Part shown: piece after piece, positions 7,896 through 14,704 of the stretch
Layout of the letters: every line of letters starts with the position of its first letter
How positions within the stretch are numbered: position 1 is the first letter of the stretch
Source of the DNA: UMGS621 sp964468815
GTDB lineage: Bacteria > Bacillota > Clostridia > Christensenellales > Borkfalkiaceae
Length of the DNA: 31,926 nucleotides
Assembly (NCBI GenBank): GCA_964468815.1
Contig: CAYXWN010000021.1
Coordinates: 1-31,926, forward strand
Direction of reading: 5' to 3'
Notes under the pieces: model-generated
Database searches by the model: none
The model's input: the letters and a program-made list of their open reading frames with translations, nothing else
What the model was told of the DNA's origin: nothing
Program-made: the position numbers and the translations under genes

Positions 7896-8640
7896 TCCGA
7901 TCTCCTTTCTTTTTGAACTGCCGTTCGATTTTTTCCCACACTCTCCCCCAATGAAATTTCGTAGCAAGAAAATAGAACGCGACCGCAACCGCGACGCCGC
8001 CGAAAACGTCCACGACGTAATGTTGCTTCGTAAAGGCGGTGGAACAATAAATCAAGATCGCCGTCACCAACGAATAGACGCGAAACCAAAGCGGAATCTC
8101 CTTTCTTCTCATAACGCCCAGATAAGAGAGCGTACTGAGCATACAGTGAAAACTCGGAAATAAATTATAGGCGAGCGTTCCGCCGTCTAAGCCGTACACG
8201 AGTTGCAACAACTTTCCGAAAAAGTCGTCCCCAGCAAGCGCGACGAGATTTTCCGCTTCGCGATCCATGTAAGAGGGCGCGAAAATGAAAATCAACATTC
8301 CGAATAAACACGCTGAAACGTAAGCAGCAACGAAATTGTAAAAATGCCGCTTTTCGCATTTCGAAACCGCCATCGGAGCCATCGCCCAAAAAACATAAGA
8401 CCAAACGTACGGTAAAATAAAGATCGGAACTAACGGAATAAAATCGTCAATCGCCGTCTTAGGCGAAAAGGCGGGAATCCCGATCGCTCCTGCAATTACG
8501 TTCGCCAAGAGATACATGGAATGTTGAAAGATCAAAAGCCCGATTCCCCAAAAAACACCGTATAACTTTACTCGATTGTTTTTCTTTTCTTCCGTAGATA
8601 CAAGCGTCCGTTCGGTCAACGCCGATTCTTTTTCTTCCAT
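7870..8640 (-). CDS. PAP2-superfamily membrane phosphatase or phosphotransferase
   Basis: 256 residues with about six membrane helices. The PAP2 signature is seen as FPSFHC (F161-C166, catalytic-loop His165) and KQHYVVDVFGG (nucleophile-type His207 and Asp211). The first signature motif (KX6RP) is not clear, as in the inositolphosphoceramide-synthase-like branch. The likely substrate is a lipid phosphate such as phosphatidate, undecaprenyl diphosphate or a phosphoinositol lipid; the sequence does not decide. GGAGG stands seven bases before the ATG and the start is only two bases after the TetR stop codon. It shares the operon with the YjdF-like membrane protein. Confidence 0.85.
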   Translation of the reverse strand: MEEKESALTERTLVSTEEKKNNRVKLYGVFWGIGLLIFQHSMYLLANVIAGAIGIPAFSPKTAIDDFIPLVPIFILPYVWSYVFWAMAPMAVSKCEKRHFYNFVAAYVSACLFGMLIFIFAPSYMDREAENLVALAGDDFFGKLLQLVYGLDGGTLAYNLFPSFHCMLSTLSYLGVMRRKEIPLWFRVYSLVTAILIYCSTAFTKQHYVVDVFGGVAVAVAFYFLATKFHWGRVWEKIERQFKKKGDRNGKEKDCA

Positions 8641-8642
8641 CG

Positions 8643-9257
8643 CTATTCCTCCAATAACCCGACTTTAATCAATTCAAGTTGGTTATGAAACCGCCGCGTG
8701 ATCTCCTCTTGATCGTCAAAATTGCCAAACAAAAAGGAAATCGCGGAACGGAATACCAAAACAGACAACTCGATCGCATCCGCTACGCGATCTGGCGACA
8801 GATCGGGCTTAGCACATTCGGAAATCTTTTCCCGAATAAACTCTTTCAGCCGAGCGACCTCGTGCACAAAAGTTTCGTAGGACGAAACCTCGCACAAACG
8901 GAAACTCTTTCCGTAATTCCGAAGAATCATCTTATTTTTCTCGTCGCATTGCTCGTAATAAATTTTCAGTTTTTCAAAAAGCGCCTCTTCTGCGTCAAAG
9001 ACGTTGTAACGGTACTTCTCTAAAAGCGAGACCGCCCCCTTTTTAATATACGAAACGTAATCGGCGAGCACGCATTTGATCGCGTCGGTAATTCCGTCGA
9101 AATACTGATAAAAACTACCGCGCGCAATCCCTGCGTTGTGCGCTACGCGCCGAATGGAAAATTCCTCGATTGGCACAAGCCCTAATTCCTTTCCGATCGC
9201 TTCCTTTATCCGTGCACGTTTTTCGGGCGATAAACGGTCAAACAGTTCTGTCGGCAT
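8643..9257 (-). CDS. TetR-family repressor, probably self-regulating
   Basis: 204 residues from the ATG at 9257, chosen because GGAG stands six bases before it and the frame upstream runs through the promoter. The N-terminal helix-turn-helix is FSIRRVAHNAGIARGSFYQYFDG (about 34-56), a textbook TetR recognition helix with SFYQYF. The ligand domain (about 70-204) is divergent and gives no clue to the inducer. The gene heads an operon with the PAP2 and YjdF-like genes, and its promoter has two copies of a near-palindrome, one exactly in the -35/-10 spacer. That is the usual layout for a TetR protein that represses its own operon. The inducer could be a lipid or envelope-active compound, judged only from the partner genes. 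Confidence 0.92.
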   Translation of the reverse strand: MPTELFDRLSPEKRARIKEAIGKELGLVPIEEFSIRRVAHNAGIARGSFYQYFDGITDAIKCVLADYVSYIKKGAVSLLEKYRYNVFDAEEALFEKLKIYYEQCDEKNKMILRNYGKSFRLCEVSSYETFVHEVARLKEFIREKISECAKPDLSPDRVADAIELSVLVFRSAISFLFGNFDDQEEITRRFHNQLELIKVGLLEE

Positions 9258-9273
9258 ATTTTTCTCCTTAAAA

Positions 9274-9292
9274 AAATAACATACTGTCATTT
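9274..9292 (-). promoter_or_regulatory. TetR operator copy 1, just downstream of the transcription start
   Basis: Minus-strand AAATGACAGTATGTTATTT, with half sites ATGACA and TGTTAT. It lies just after the predicted transcription start near 9294, and starts 32 bases, about three helical turns, from copy 2. Confidence 0.65.
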
Positions 9293-9300
9293 TTGCTTTT

Positions 9301-9329
9301 ATTATAAATAACATATTGTCATTTGTCAA
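9301..9329 (-). promoter_or_regulatory. Consensus sigma-A promoter of the TetR operon with operator copy 2 in its spacer
   Basis: Minus-strand TTGACA (9324-9329), 17 bases, TATAAT (9301-9306): a perfect consensus. The 19-base operator copy 2 (9306-9324, AAATGACAATATGTTATTT) fills the spacer, so repressor and RNA polymerase cannot bind together. Confidence 0.8.
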
Positions 9330-9427
9330 ACAATTGAAGAAAGTTTTTTCAAAAAAATAAGAAAAAAACAAAAGGAAAAGTCATAATCTCTTTCCCTCAG
9401 GCAAATAAAAGGAGAAATTCAACGCAG

Positions 9428-9456
9428 AAAAAAACGCGCAAAACCGCGCGTTTTTA
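9428..9456 (-). terminator. Terminator of the esterase-like gene
   Basis: On the minus strand ACGCGC, a six-base loop and GCGCGT are followed by seven T. It lies about 50 bases beyond the stop of the hydrolase gene. Confidence 0.75.
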
Positions 9457-9462
9457 CAGTAA

Positions 9463-9477
9463 TTATGTCTGACATAA
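9463..9477. repeat. 15-base palindrome, copy A of a direct-repeat pair
   Basis: TTATGTCTGACATAA is a perfect dyad with a single central base. A near copy lies at 11696-11710. With the preceding A the two agree at 15 of 16 bases in the same orientation. Confidence 0.5.
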
Positions 9478-9502
9478 AAATATAAAATAAATCAATAATT
9501 TA

Positions 9503-10432
9503 CTAACAATTTTCAGTTTTTTCACCAATAATGCGAATTCCACCCTCCCCGACAACGGACGCACCTGTCGAAAAGCAAAAAATCAAGTCGAGCGCCTCTT
9601 TGCTTTTCTTAATCGGCATCATGACAAAATCGTGAAACATCTCTTCAAAAACCAAAAGTTCTACCATAGTCCCCTCTGCGGATCTGCAACGCTCGAAAAA
9701 ATCATGACAATCCGGATAAAAGAGTTCATCCGTCCCGACCGAAACAAACACTCTGCCAAGGCGAGATAAATCACCGAAAATCGGAGATACAAGCGGATCT
9801 TTTTCATCAAGCTCCCCCGCATAACGCTTTCCAGCATACAAAAGACCGGCAACCGACAAAGTAGGATCTTTCTGCTCGTAAATAAACGCATGCGGATTAG
9901 ACATCGAAATATCCAACCACGGGGAAATCAAAACAAGCGTTTTCGGCAAAGGATTATAATCGGATTTTACCAACGTTTGCATAAATGCCAAAGCCAAGCC
10001 TCCGCCGGCAGAATCCCCCATAATAACAAAATCATCCTCCGAAAAACGTTCACGCAACAAATCAAACGTGCGCCGCACAACGACGTGCGTTTGAACCGCA
10101 TTATGCTCGGGCGCAAGCGGATAATCGACGTAAGTCACGCGAAATCCGTAATCCAACGCTAATTTTTCAACGATTCGGCGATGAAAGACCAATCCTTCCG
10201 AAACGTATGAACCGCCATGCAAAAAGAAAACGTGCTTTCCGCAAAAATTTTCGTCCCAAACCGTAACGGACGCAAAGCTGTCTACCGACACAGACTCCGT
10301 TTTTAGACGTTTTGAAAATTTATGCGGTTCAAATACGCCGTTATTACGTTTGGGATCAAGCAATTCTTTCATCACAATCCCTTTCGCATTGAACATACGG
10401 GCTATTTTTCTCAAACGGGAGATCGAAATCAT
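9503..10432 (-). CDS. Alpha/beta-hydrolase, hormone-sensitive-lipase-type esterase
   Basis: 309 residues. The HGG oxyanion motif (LHGGSY, 71-76), the nucleophile Ser141 in GDSAGG, Asp235 in GTDELFYPD and His267 in MFHDFV form the full catalytic set of the HSL (fold-3) esterase family. APEH (107-110), typical of this family, is also present. No signal peptide is seen, so it is cytoplasmic. The last 20 residues (ASVVGEGGIRIIGEKTENC) lie beyond the usual fold. GAGAGG stands six bases before the ATG. It follows the metallopeptidase gene in the same direction after a 123-base gap. The substrate is unknown; short acyl esters are usual. Confidence 0.9.
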   Translation of the reverse strand: MISISRLRKIARMFNAKGIVMKELLDPKRNNGVFEPHKFSKRLKTESVSVDSFASVTVWDENFCGKHVFFLHGGSYVSEGLVFHRRIVEKLALDYGFRVTYVDYPLAPEHNAVQTHVVVRRTFDLLRERFSEDDFVIMGDSAGGGLALAFMQTLVKSDYNPLPKTLVLISPWLDISMSNPHAFIYEQKDPTLSVAGLLYAGKRYAGELDEKDPLVSPIFGDLSRLGRVFVSVGTDELFYPDCHDFFERCRSAEGTMVELLVFEEMFHDFVMMPIKKSKEALDLIFCFSTGASVVGEGGIRIIGEKTENC

Positions 10433-10555
10433 CTAAAACCTCTCTTTTTATTCTTTCCTATCGCAAGCACAACACTTTGCCCACACTCTTTTGCAAAGCA
10501 GCACCGTAAAGCCTTACAAGTCCATTGCAAAAAATGTTTTTTCCTTGCAAGCCGA

Positions 10556-11248
10556 CTATTCTTCCAAAACCTTCTTTTTTGCACGCCAATCAGGCAAAAC
10601 ATCGTCTAAAACCGCATAAAATCGGCGAGAGTGGTTAGGTTCACACAAATGAGCAAACTCGTGATAAACAACGTACTCCACCCCGTCGATCGGTACCTCA
10701 ATCAAGCGACGGTTAAAAATTACTTTTTTCTTCCGAAACAAACAACTTCCCCAACGAGACTTCATCGTACGGAACGCAATTTGAGGATAGAAAATACCCT
10801 TTCCCTGAAACGCAAGGAAAGCGTTTTTGCAAAGCAAACGAATAGTATCTTGAAAAAAACGTTCTCGCCATTTCAAGTAAATGCGTTCGCAAGCCGCTTT
10901 ATCCGCCCCTTCGGGAACAACTAAACAAAGCGCATCTCCGCAAATTTCCGAATTTTTACCCGTTCCGAAACAAAGCAAAAGCCGATAAGACTTTCCGAAT
11001 AACCAAACCGTTTCTCCAAAGCCCGTTTGCACGCATTCGGGAGAAAGCAAACGGACGCGGTTTAACGCTTCACAAATCCACCCCCCTTTTTTGCGCAAAA
11101 CCGATTCAACGCTTTGAACAGAAAGCCCGACAGGCGCGGAAACGGTTACGATTCCGCCCCGACGAATCCGAATATTGACGTTCTTTATACGCTTCTCCAT
11201 CAATTCATAAACAATGCTCTCGCCATTTAAAACGATTTCTCTTTTCAT
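10556..11248 (-). CDS. YgjP/SprT-like zinc metallopeptidase (DUF45, M48-like)
   Basis: 230 residues from the ATG at 11248, which shares ATGA with the end of the HNH gene and has AAGG in front. The catalytic motif is YHEFAHLCEPNHSRRF with His196, Glu197, His200 and the third ligand His206. The family mark MKSRWGSC (162-169) is present. The N-terminal half (about 1-110) is the beta-rich domain normal for YgjP proteins, and the length is typical. Related SprT/Wss1 proteases cut proteins crosslinked to DNA, and YgjP genes often lie beside restriction-modification genes. Here the partners are an HNH-type protein and a DEDD exonuclease, which suggests a DNA-linked role; that role is inferred. Confidence 0.9.
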   Translation of the reverse strand: MKREIVLNGESIVYELMEKRIKNVNIRIRRGGIVTVSAPVGLSVQSVESVLRKKGGWICEALNRVRLLSPECVQTGFGETVWLFGKSYRLLLCFGTGKNSEICGDALCLVVPEGADKAACERIYLKWRERFFQDTIRLLCKNAFLAFQGKGIFYPQIAFRTMKSRWGSCLFRKKKVIFNRRLIEVPIDGVEYVVYHEFAHLCEPNHSRRFYAVLDDVLPDWRAKKKVLEE

Positions 11249-11694
11249 AAATAACGCCTTAACCACGTAAGATCCAACTTCCATTCGGGAACCTGATTGC
11301 GTCGACGATGATCTTCATTCGCCTTCCCAAGCGCGGCTCGCAATTCGGCATAACCGACGCCGTTCACTTTCATAAACCAATCTTCCGCTTCTCGGCCGCG
11401 CCCCGTCAGTTGTGCCCTGCCGATATGAACAGCCTCGTGACAGCAATGACATAATGCAACGACGTCCGCCAATTTTTGCACGCAACGCTCCTCGTCATAC
11501 TCCCAACGTTCGTGCGCCTCCAACCGTTTGACCACACGACCGCAGATCATACAACGTCCGTTTGCACGCGCGTAGGCATCTTTCCGCACGAAATCCCACT
11601 GTGTCGGAGAAAGAATGCTCCTGAGATTAGAGTACCAACAACTATCCGGCACTAATTCAAAATTTAATCGATAATTACGCTCTTTTTCACTCAT
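11245..11694 (-). CDS. HNH-type zinc-binding putative nuclease
   Basis: 149 residues. C48-x2-C51, H61 in LEAHERWEYD, and C82-x2-CH-x3-H (C82, C85, H86, H90) form the zinc-ribbon and HNH-like core. Further on come MKVNGVGY and a DLTWLRRYL tail. I recall a widespread family of HNH proteins with ECHE.W.YD, CP.CH..KH.G and MKVNG motifs, and this fits. The Asn of a classic HNH is not obvious, so nuclease activity is not certain. No Shine-Dalgarno precedes the ATG; instead a near-palindrome (11696-11710) fills the 21-base gap after the exonuclease gene. The end overlaps the metallopeptidase gene by four bases. Confidence 0.82.
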   Translation of the reverse strand: MSEKERNYRLNFELVPDSCWYSNLRSILSPTQWDFVRKDAYARANGRCMICGRVVKRLEAHERWEYDEERCVQKLADVVALCHCCHEAVHIGRAQLTGRGREAEDWFMKVNGVGYAELRAALGKANEDHRRRNQVPEWKLDLTWLRRYL

Positions 11695-11695
11695 A

Positions 11696-11710
11696 TTATG
11701 TCTGAAATAA
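11696..11710. repeat. Near-palindrome, copy B of a direct-repeat pair
   Basis: TTATGTCTGAAATAA differs by one base from copy A at 9463-9477. It occupies the gap between the exonuclease stop and the HNH start codon. Confidence 0.45.
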
Positions 11711-11715
11711 TTTAG

Positions 11716-12798
11716 TTAAAAATCGACTTGATTTTTCTGACGATTTTTCATTTTCAAAAACATCTCTATTTCTTCTTCCGTACGAATTGTTGCAAACCGA
11801 CTCAAAAATCCCAAATCGGGAACAGACGCCTCTTTTAAGCATTCCTCACTCTCCCCGATCCGCTCCAAAAACGCCGCAAACGGGAGAATTTCAAAAGAAT
11901 TTTCGTCATTCCCGACAGACGGTTTATACGATAAATTATGCGGTAATGCAACGAACAAATCGCAATGCGCAACACCGTTTGCAATTCTACCGCCACAATC
12001 AATTATACGCTTTGCCAAATAAAGACTTTCTTTATAATGACAATCGGTATAGTCTGAATCAAGGCAAACCGCCTTTCCGCTCAGTTCCCCCGAAACCTTT
12101 CTTGTATGATATTTCGCAAGAAACAAACGGTAGATTTTTTTATTCGCGCCGCGCAAATCGTTATACCGCTCGGGTACTAAAACACCGCGCTCCACCAACC
12201 GCCCCGAACGAGTCAAAAAAATACGGCGCTCCAAAACCTCTCCCCAAGCAGACGGATAAGCGGCGAAAAAATCAGACGGAGCGACTTGACACAACTCCAC
12301 CCATTTCCGACAAATAAAAAGCCCGGTTTTAGCGTCCGTCAGAGCATCGTGATAAGCCTCCGCGGAACAACCGTATTCCTCTGCAATTTTAGAGAGCGAA
12401 CGACCGCTTTCGTCCGCATGAAGGATCATATCAACGATTTTTAAGTCTACGTAACGGTAATCCCAAGCACCCAACGAATAACGAGCACACTCGTCCAACA
12501 AATATTGCGCATCGCCGTCAATCGTGTGTCCGACCGCAACGGCATTATCGAAAAGCGAGCGAATCTTTTTTGCATAAAAGGAGAATTTTTTCTGTGCCTC
12601 GTATTCGTAACGGGAATGAGTAAGAACCTTTTTTAAGGCATACCAATCCCACTCGCCCGAATACAGCGCAGGATTGATTAACAGATTCGCCTCTTCCAAG
12701 ACACTTAACCGATCGTCCGTTAAAACGTAACCGAACTCACACACCTTGCCGCCACCCGTGCAACTTCCACATTCCAAATCAAAAAACAAATAATTCAT
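11716..12798 (-). CDS. DEDDh 3'-5' exonuclease with a C-terminal BRCT-like domain
   Basis: 360 residues from the ATG at 12798, chosen because DnaQ-type domains begin a few residues before FDLE; a TTG 15 codons earlier is possible. The exonuclease domain (1-170) carries D7 and E9 (FFDLEC), D96 (GHTIDGDAQYL), H150 and D155 (YHDALTDAKTG), so all catalytic residues are present. A linker follows, then about 237-320 (LSGKAVCLDSDY, AKRIIDCGGRI, CDLFVAL) looks like a BRCT fold, which binds DNA ends or partner proteins. This resembles the epsilon-subunit-plus-BRCT proteins of Bacillota rather than a replicative PolC. It is the first gene of a same-strand run with the HNH and metallopeptidase genes. 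A role in DNA-end or crosslink processing is inferred. Confidence 0.85.
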   Translation of the reverse strand: MNYLFFDLECGSCTGGGKVCEFGYVLTDDRLSVLEEANLLINPALYSGEWDWYALKKVLTHSRYEYEAQKKFSFYAKKIRSLFDNAVAVGHTIDGDAQYLLDECARYSLGAWDYRYVDLKIVDMILHADESGRSLSKIAEEYGCSAEAYHDALTDAKTGLFICRKWVELCQVAPSDFFAAYPSAWGEVLERRIFLTRSGRLVERGVLVPERYNDLRGANKKIYRLFLAKYHTRKVSGELSGKAVCLDSDYTDCHYKESLYLAKRIIDCGGRIANGVAHCDLFVALPHNLSYKPSVGNDENSFEILPFAAFLERIGESEECLKEASVPDLGFLSRFATIRTEEEIEMFLKMKNRQKNQVDF

Positions 12799-12833
12799 TA
12801 CTCTTTCAGTATTTCCCTCGCCAAAGCATCGCC

Positions 12834-12863
12834 ACAAAACCAAACGCGGCAGTTTCCTACCGC
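12834..12863 (-). terminator. Probable terminator of the RNase J-trmR-trhP operon
   Basis: In minus-strand RNA GCGGUAG, a GAAA tetraloop and CUGCCGC form a seven-base stem with one G-U, followed by GUUUGGUUUUG. It lies about 34 bases beyond the trhP stop and before the exonuclease start. The U-run is imperfect. Confidence 0.5.
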
Positions 12864-12896
12864 ATTTTTCTCAAATTCACAAATCTTACGCGCCGT

Positions 12897-14117
12897 TTAC
12901 AACTCTTTTCTTCTCAAAATATCGCCTGCCGCCAACGGAACGCCCGTCCAAACCCAAAGACGCTCTTGCACGAGTTTTGCATCTTCCACAAGCACACCCG
13001 TTTCGTTCTCCACCCGATCGACCAAAATGTTCGAATTAAACGATTCGGACGGCGACAAAACCTCTAATACGTCGCCCTTGCGGAAGCGATTGCGCATTTC
13101 CACCAAAGCGCAACCTCGCTCCCGATCGTAATCCAGCACGACGGCGACAAAACGATGTGACCCAACGCTCTGCGAATCGGTATAATTTACCGTTTTATCG
13201 TTTTTACCAAGCATATAAGCAGTCGTAAAATCCCGATGTGCGGTCTTTCTCAACTCCTCTTGAAACACTCCGTTTTCGGAATACTTTTCCCCGATCGCTT
13301 CGTACAAATCAATCGCGCGGCGATACGCGTTAACGACGGTCGCCAAATAATACTCACTCTTCATACGACCTTCTATTTTCAAGGAAGAAACGCCCGAGCG
13401 GCGAAAACAATCCAGATAATCGAGCATGTTTAAGTCTTTGGAATTCAAAAGATACGTCCCTCGCGCATCCTCTTCCATCGTCAGATAGCTTCCGTCCGAC
13501 TGACATTCCCGAATTTCATACTTCCAACGGCAAGCCTGCACACACTCTCCGCGATTTCCGTCCCGTCCGTTCAAATAATTCGACAGCAGACAACGACCGC
13601 TGTAAGAAATGCACATCGCGCCGTGAATAAACGCTTCGATTTCCAGTTCCGGATTATCGCGACTGATTTCCCCGATTTCCGCAAACGAAAGTTCGCGCGC
13701 CAAAACAACGCGTTTTACACCCGTTTTCGCCCAAAATCCGGCGGAAAGGCGGTTGGTCGTGTTTGCTTGCGTAGACAAATGAACCGGCAAGTGCGGCGCA
13801 CATCGTAAAGCCAAAGCAACCATGCCGGGATCGGACACGATCGCGCCGTCCGCACCGATCGATTCCAAAAATACAAAATACCGCTCCGCAGTGGCAAGAT
13901 CGGCGTTACGCGCAAAGATATTCACGGTAACGTACAGTTTTTTTCCGCGCGCGTGCGTATACGCAACCGCTTCTTTCAGTTCTTCTTCCGAAAAATTCCC
14001 TGCAAGCGCACGCAAACTAAATTGCTTGCCGCCCACATACACGGCGTCCGCGCCGAAATAAAGCGCGGTTTTCAGTTTTGCAAAATCCCCTGCCGGTGCT
14101 AACAGTTCAAACTTCAT
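12897..14117 (-). CDS. trhP: TrhP-type U32 family protein, tRNA uridine-34 hydroxylation
   Basis: 406 residues from the ATG at 14117, set by a GAGG site and the ATGA overlap with trmR. It begins MKFELLAPAGDFAKL, the standard U32 opening, followed by a TIM-barrel-like half with GADAVYVGGK. The conserved cysteines C169, C176, C192 and C196 lie in HGAMCISYSGRC and GECVQACRW, and LKIEGRMKSEYYL follows. The C-terminal part (about 310-406) is the usual small beta domain. Members act with prephenate to convert U34 of certain tRNAs to 5-hydroxyuridine. The length fits Bacillus subtilis TrhP2 (YrrO). The neighbour trmR makes the next step, which strongly supports this call over a collagenase-type protease. 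Confidence 0.9.
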   Translation of the reverse strand: MKFELLAPAGDFAKLKTALYFGADAVYVGGKQFSLRALAGNFSEEELKEAVAYTHARGKKLYVTVNIFARNADLATAERYFVFLESIGADGAIVSDPGMVALALRCAPHLPVHLSTQANTTNRLSAGFWAKTGVKRVVLARELSFAEIGEISRDNPELEIEAFIHGAMCISYSGRCLLSNYLNGRDGNRGECVQACRWKYEIRECQSDGSYLTMEEDARGTYLLNSKDLNMLDYLDCFRRSGVSSLKIEGRMKSEYYLATVVNAYRRAIDLYEAIGEKYSENGVFQEELRKTAHRDFTTAYMLGKNDKTVNYTDSQSVGSHRFVAVVLDYDRERGCALVEMRNRFRKGDVLEVLSPSESFNSNILVDRVENETGVLVEDAKLVQERLWVWTGVPLAAGDILRRKEL

Positions 14118-14704
14118 TTCTTCCTCGCAATCAAAACGCCGTCTTCGATCTCTCGTACGGCGGTTTCCATTTGCCCGTCTTCCGTAAGCGTTCGAATAAA
14201 ACGAGTCATGCTGTTCCATATCGTTTTATGCCGATGAGGAACTTCGCGTTCCCCCGTAATATATCCTAAAAAGCGAACGTTATCGGCAAATAAAATTCCG
14301 CCGCTCGAAAGCAATTCTTTTAAAATAGGCAAATATTCGTAATAATGCCCCTTAGGACCGTCCAAAAAAATAAAATCATACTCCGCCGTCAGCATGGGGA
14401 GAATCACGGACGCGTCTCCGCAATGGATCAACGCGCGCGAAGAAACGCCGAACGAGCAAAGATTGCGCCTTGCTTCCTCACAATAATCCTCTCGCAATTC
14501 AATCCCCGTCAAACGGGCATTCACCGCCGACAGCAACATTCCGACCGCAGAACAGCCGACAGCCGTCCCGATCTCCAAAATTCGCTTCGGTTGCACGGCA
14601 AAAACCGTTTCCCTTAAAAGAGCAAACGTCTTGGGGCGCGCGACGGGAATCCCCCGTTCCAACGCGTCAGCACGCAACCGAATCAACCGATCTTCGTCGC
14701 TCAT
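14114..14704 (-). CDS. trmR: TrmR-type tRNA 5-hydroxyuridine methyltransferase
   Basis: 196 residues, a class I SAM-dependent O-methyltransferase. Motif I is ILEIGTAVGCSA (43-54), then an acidic turn (TGIELREDY) and FIFLDGPKGHYYEYL with the usual LFADNV end of the O-methyltransferase family. Alone this could be a catechol-type enzyme, but the overlap with trhP matches the yrrM-yrrN-yrrO order of Bacillus, where TrmR turns 5-hydroxyuridine-34 into 5-methoxyuridine. The start shares ATGA with the RNase J stop, and the end shares ATGA with trhP. All three genes must be on one message. Confidence 0.88.
   Translation of the reverse strand: MSDEDRLIRLRADALERGIPVARPKTFALLRETVFAVQPKRILEIGTAVGCSAVGMLLSAVNARLTGIELREDYCEEARRNLCSFGVSSRALIHCGDASVILPMLTAEYDFIFLDGPKGHYYEYLPILKELLSSGGILFADNVRFLGYITGEREVPHRHKTIWNSMTRFIRTLTEDGQMETAVREIEDGVLIARKK

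Noticed and set aside
10440..10556. Three TTGCAA palindromes between the hydrolase and metallopeptidase genes
   Set aside because: A six-base palindrome in AT-rich DNA is expected often; spacing is irregular, and no hairpin with a good T-run is formed.
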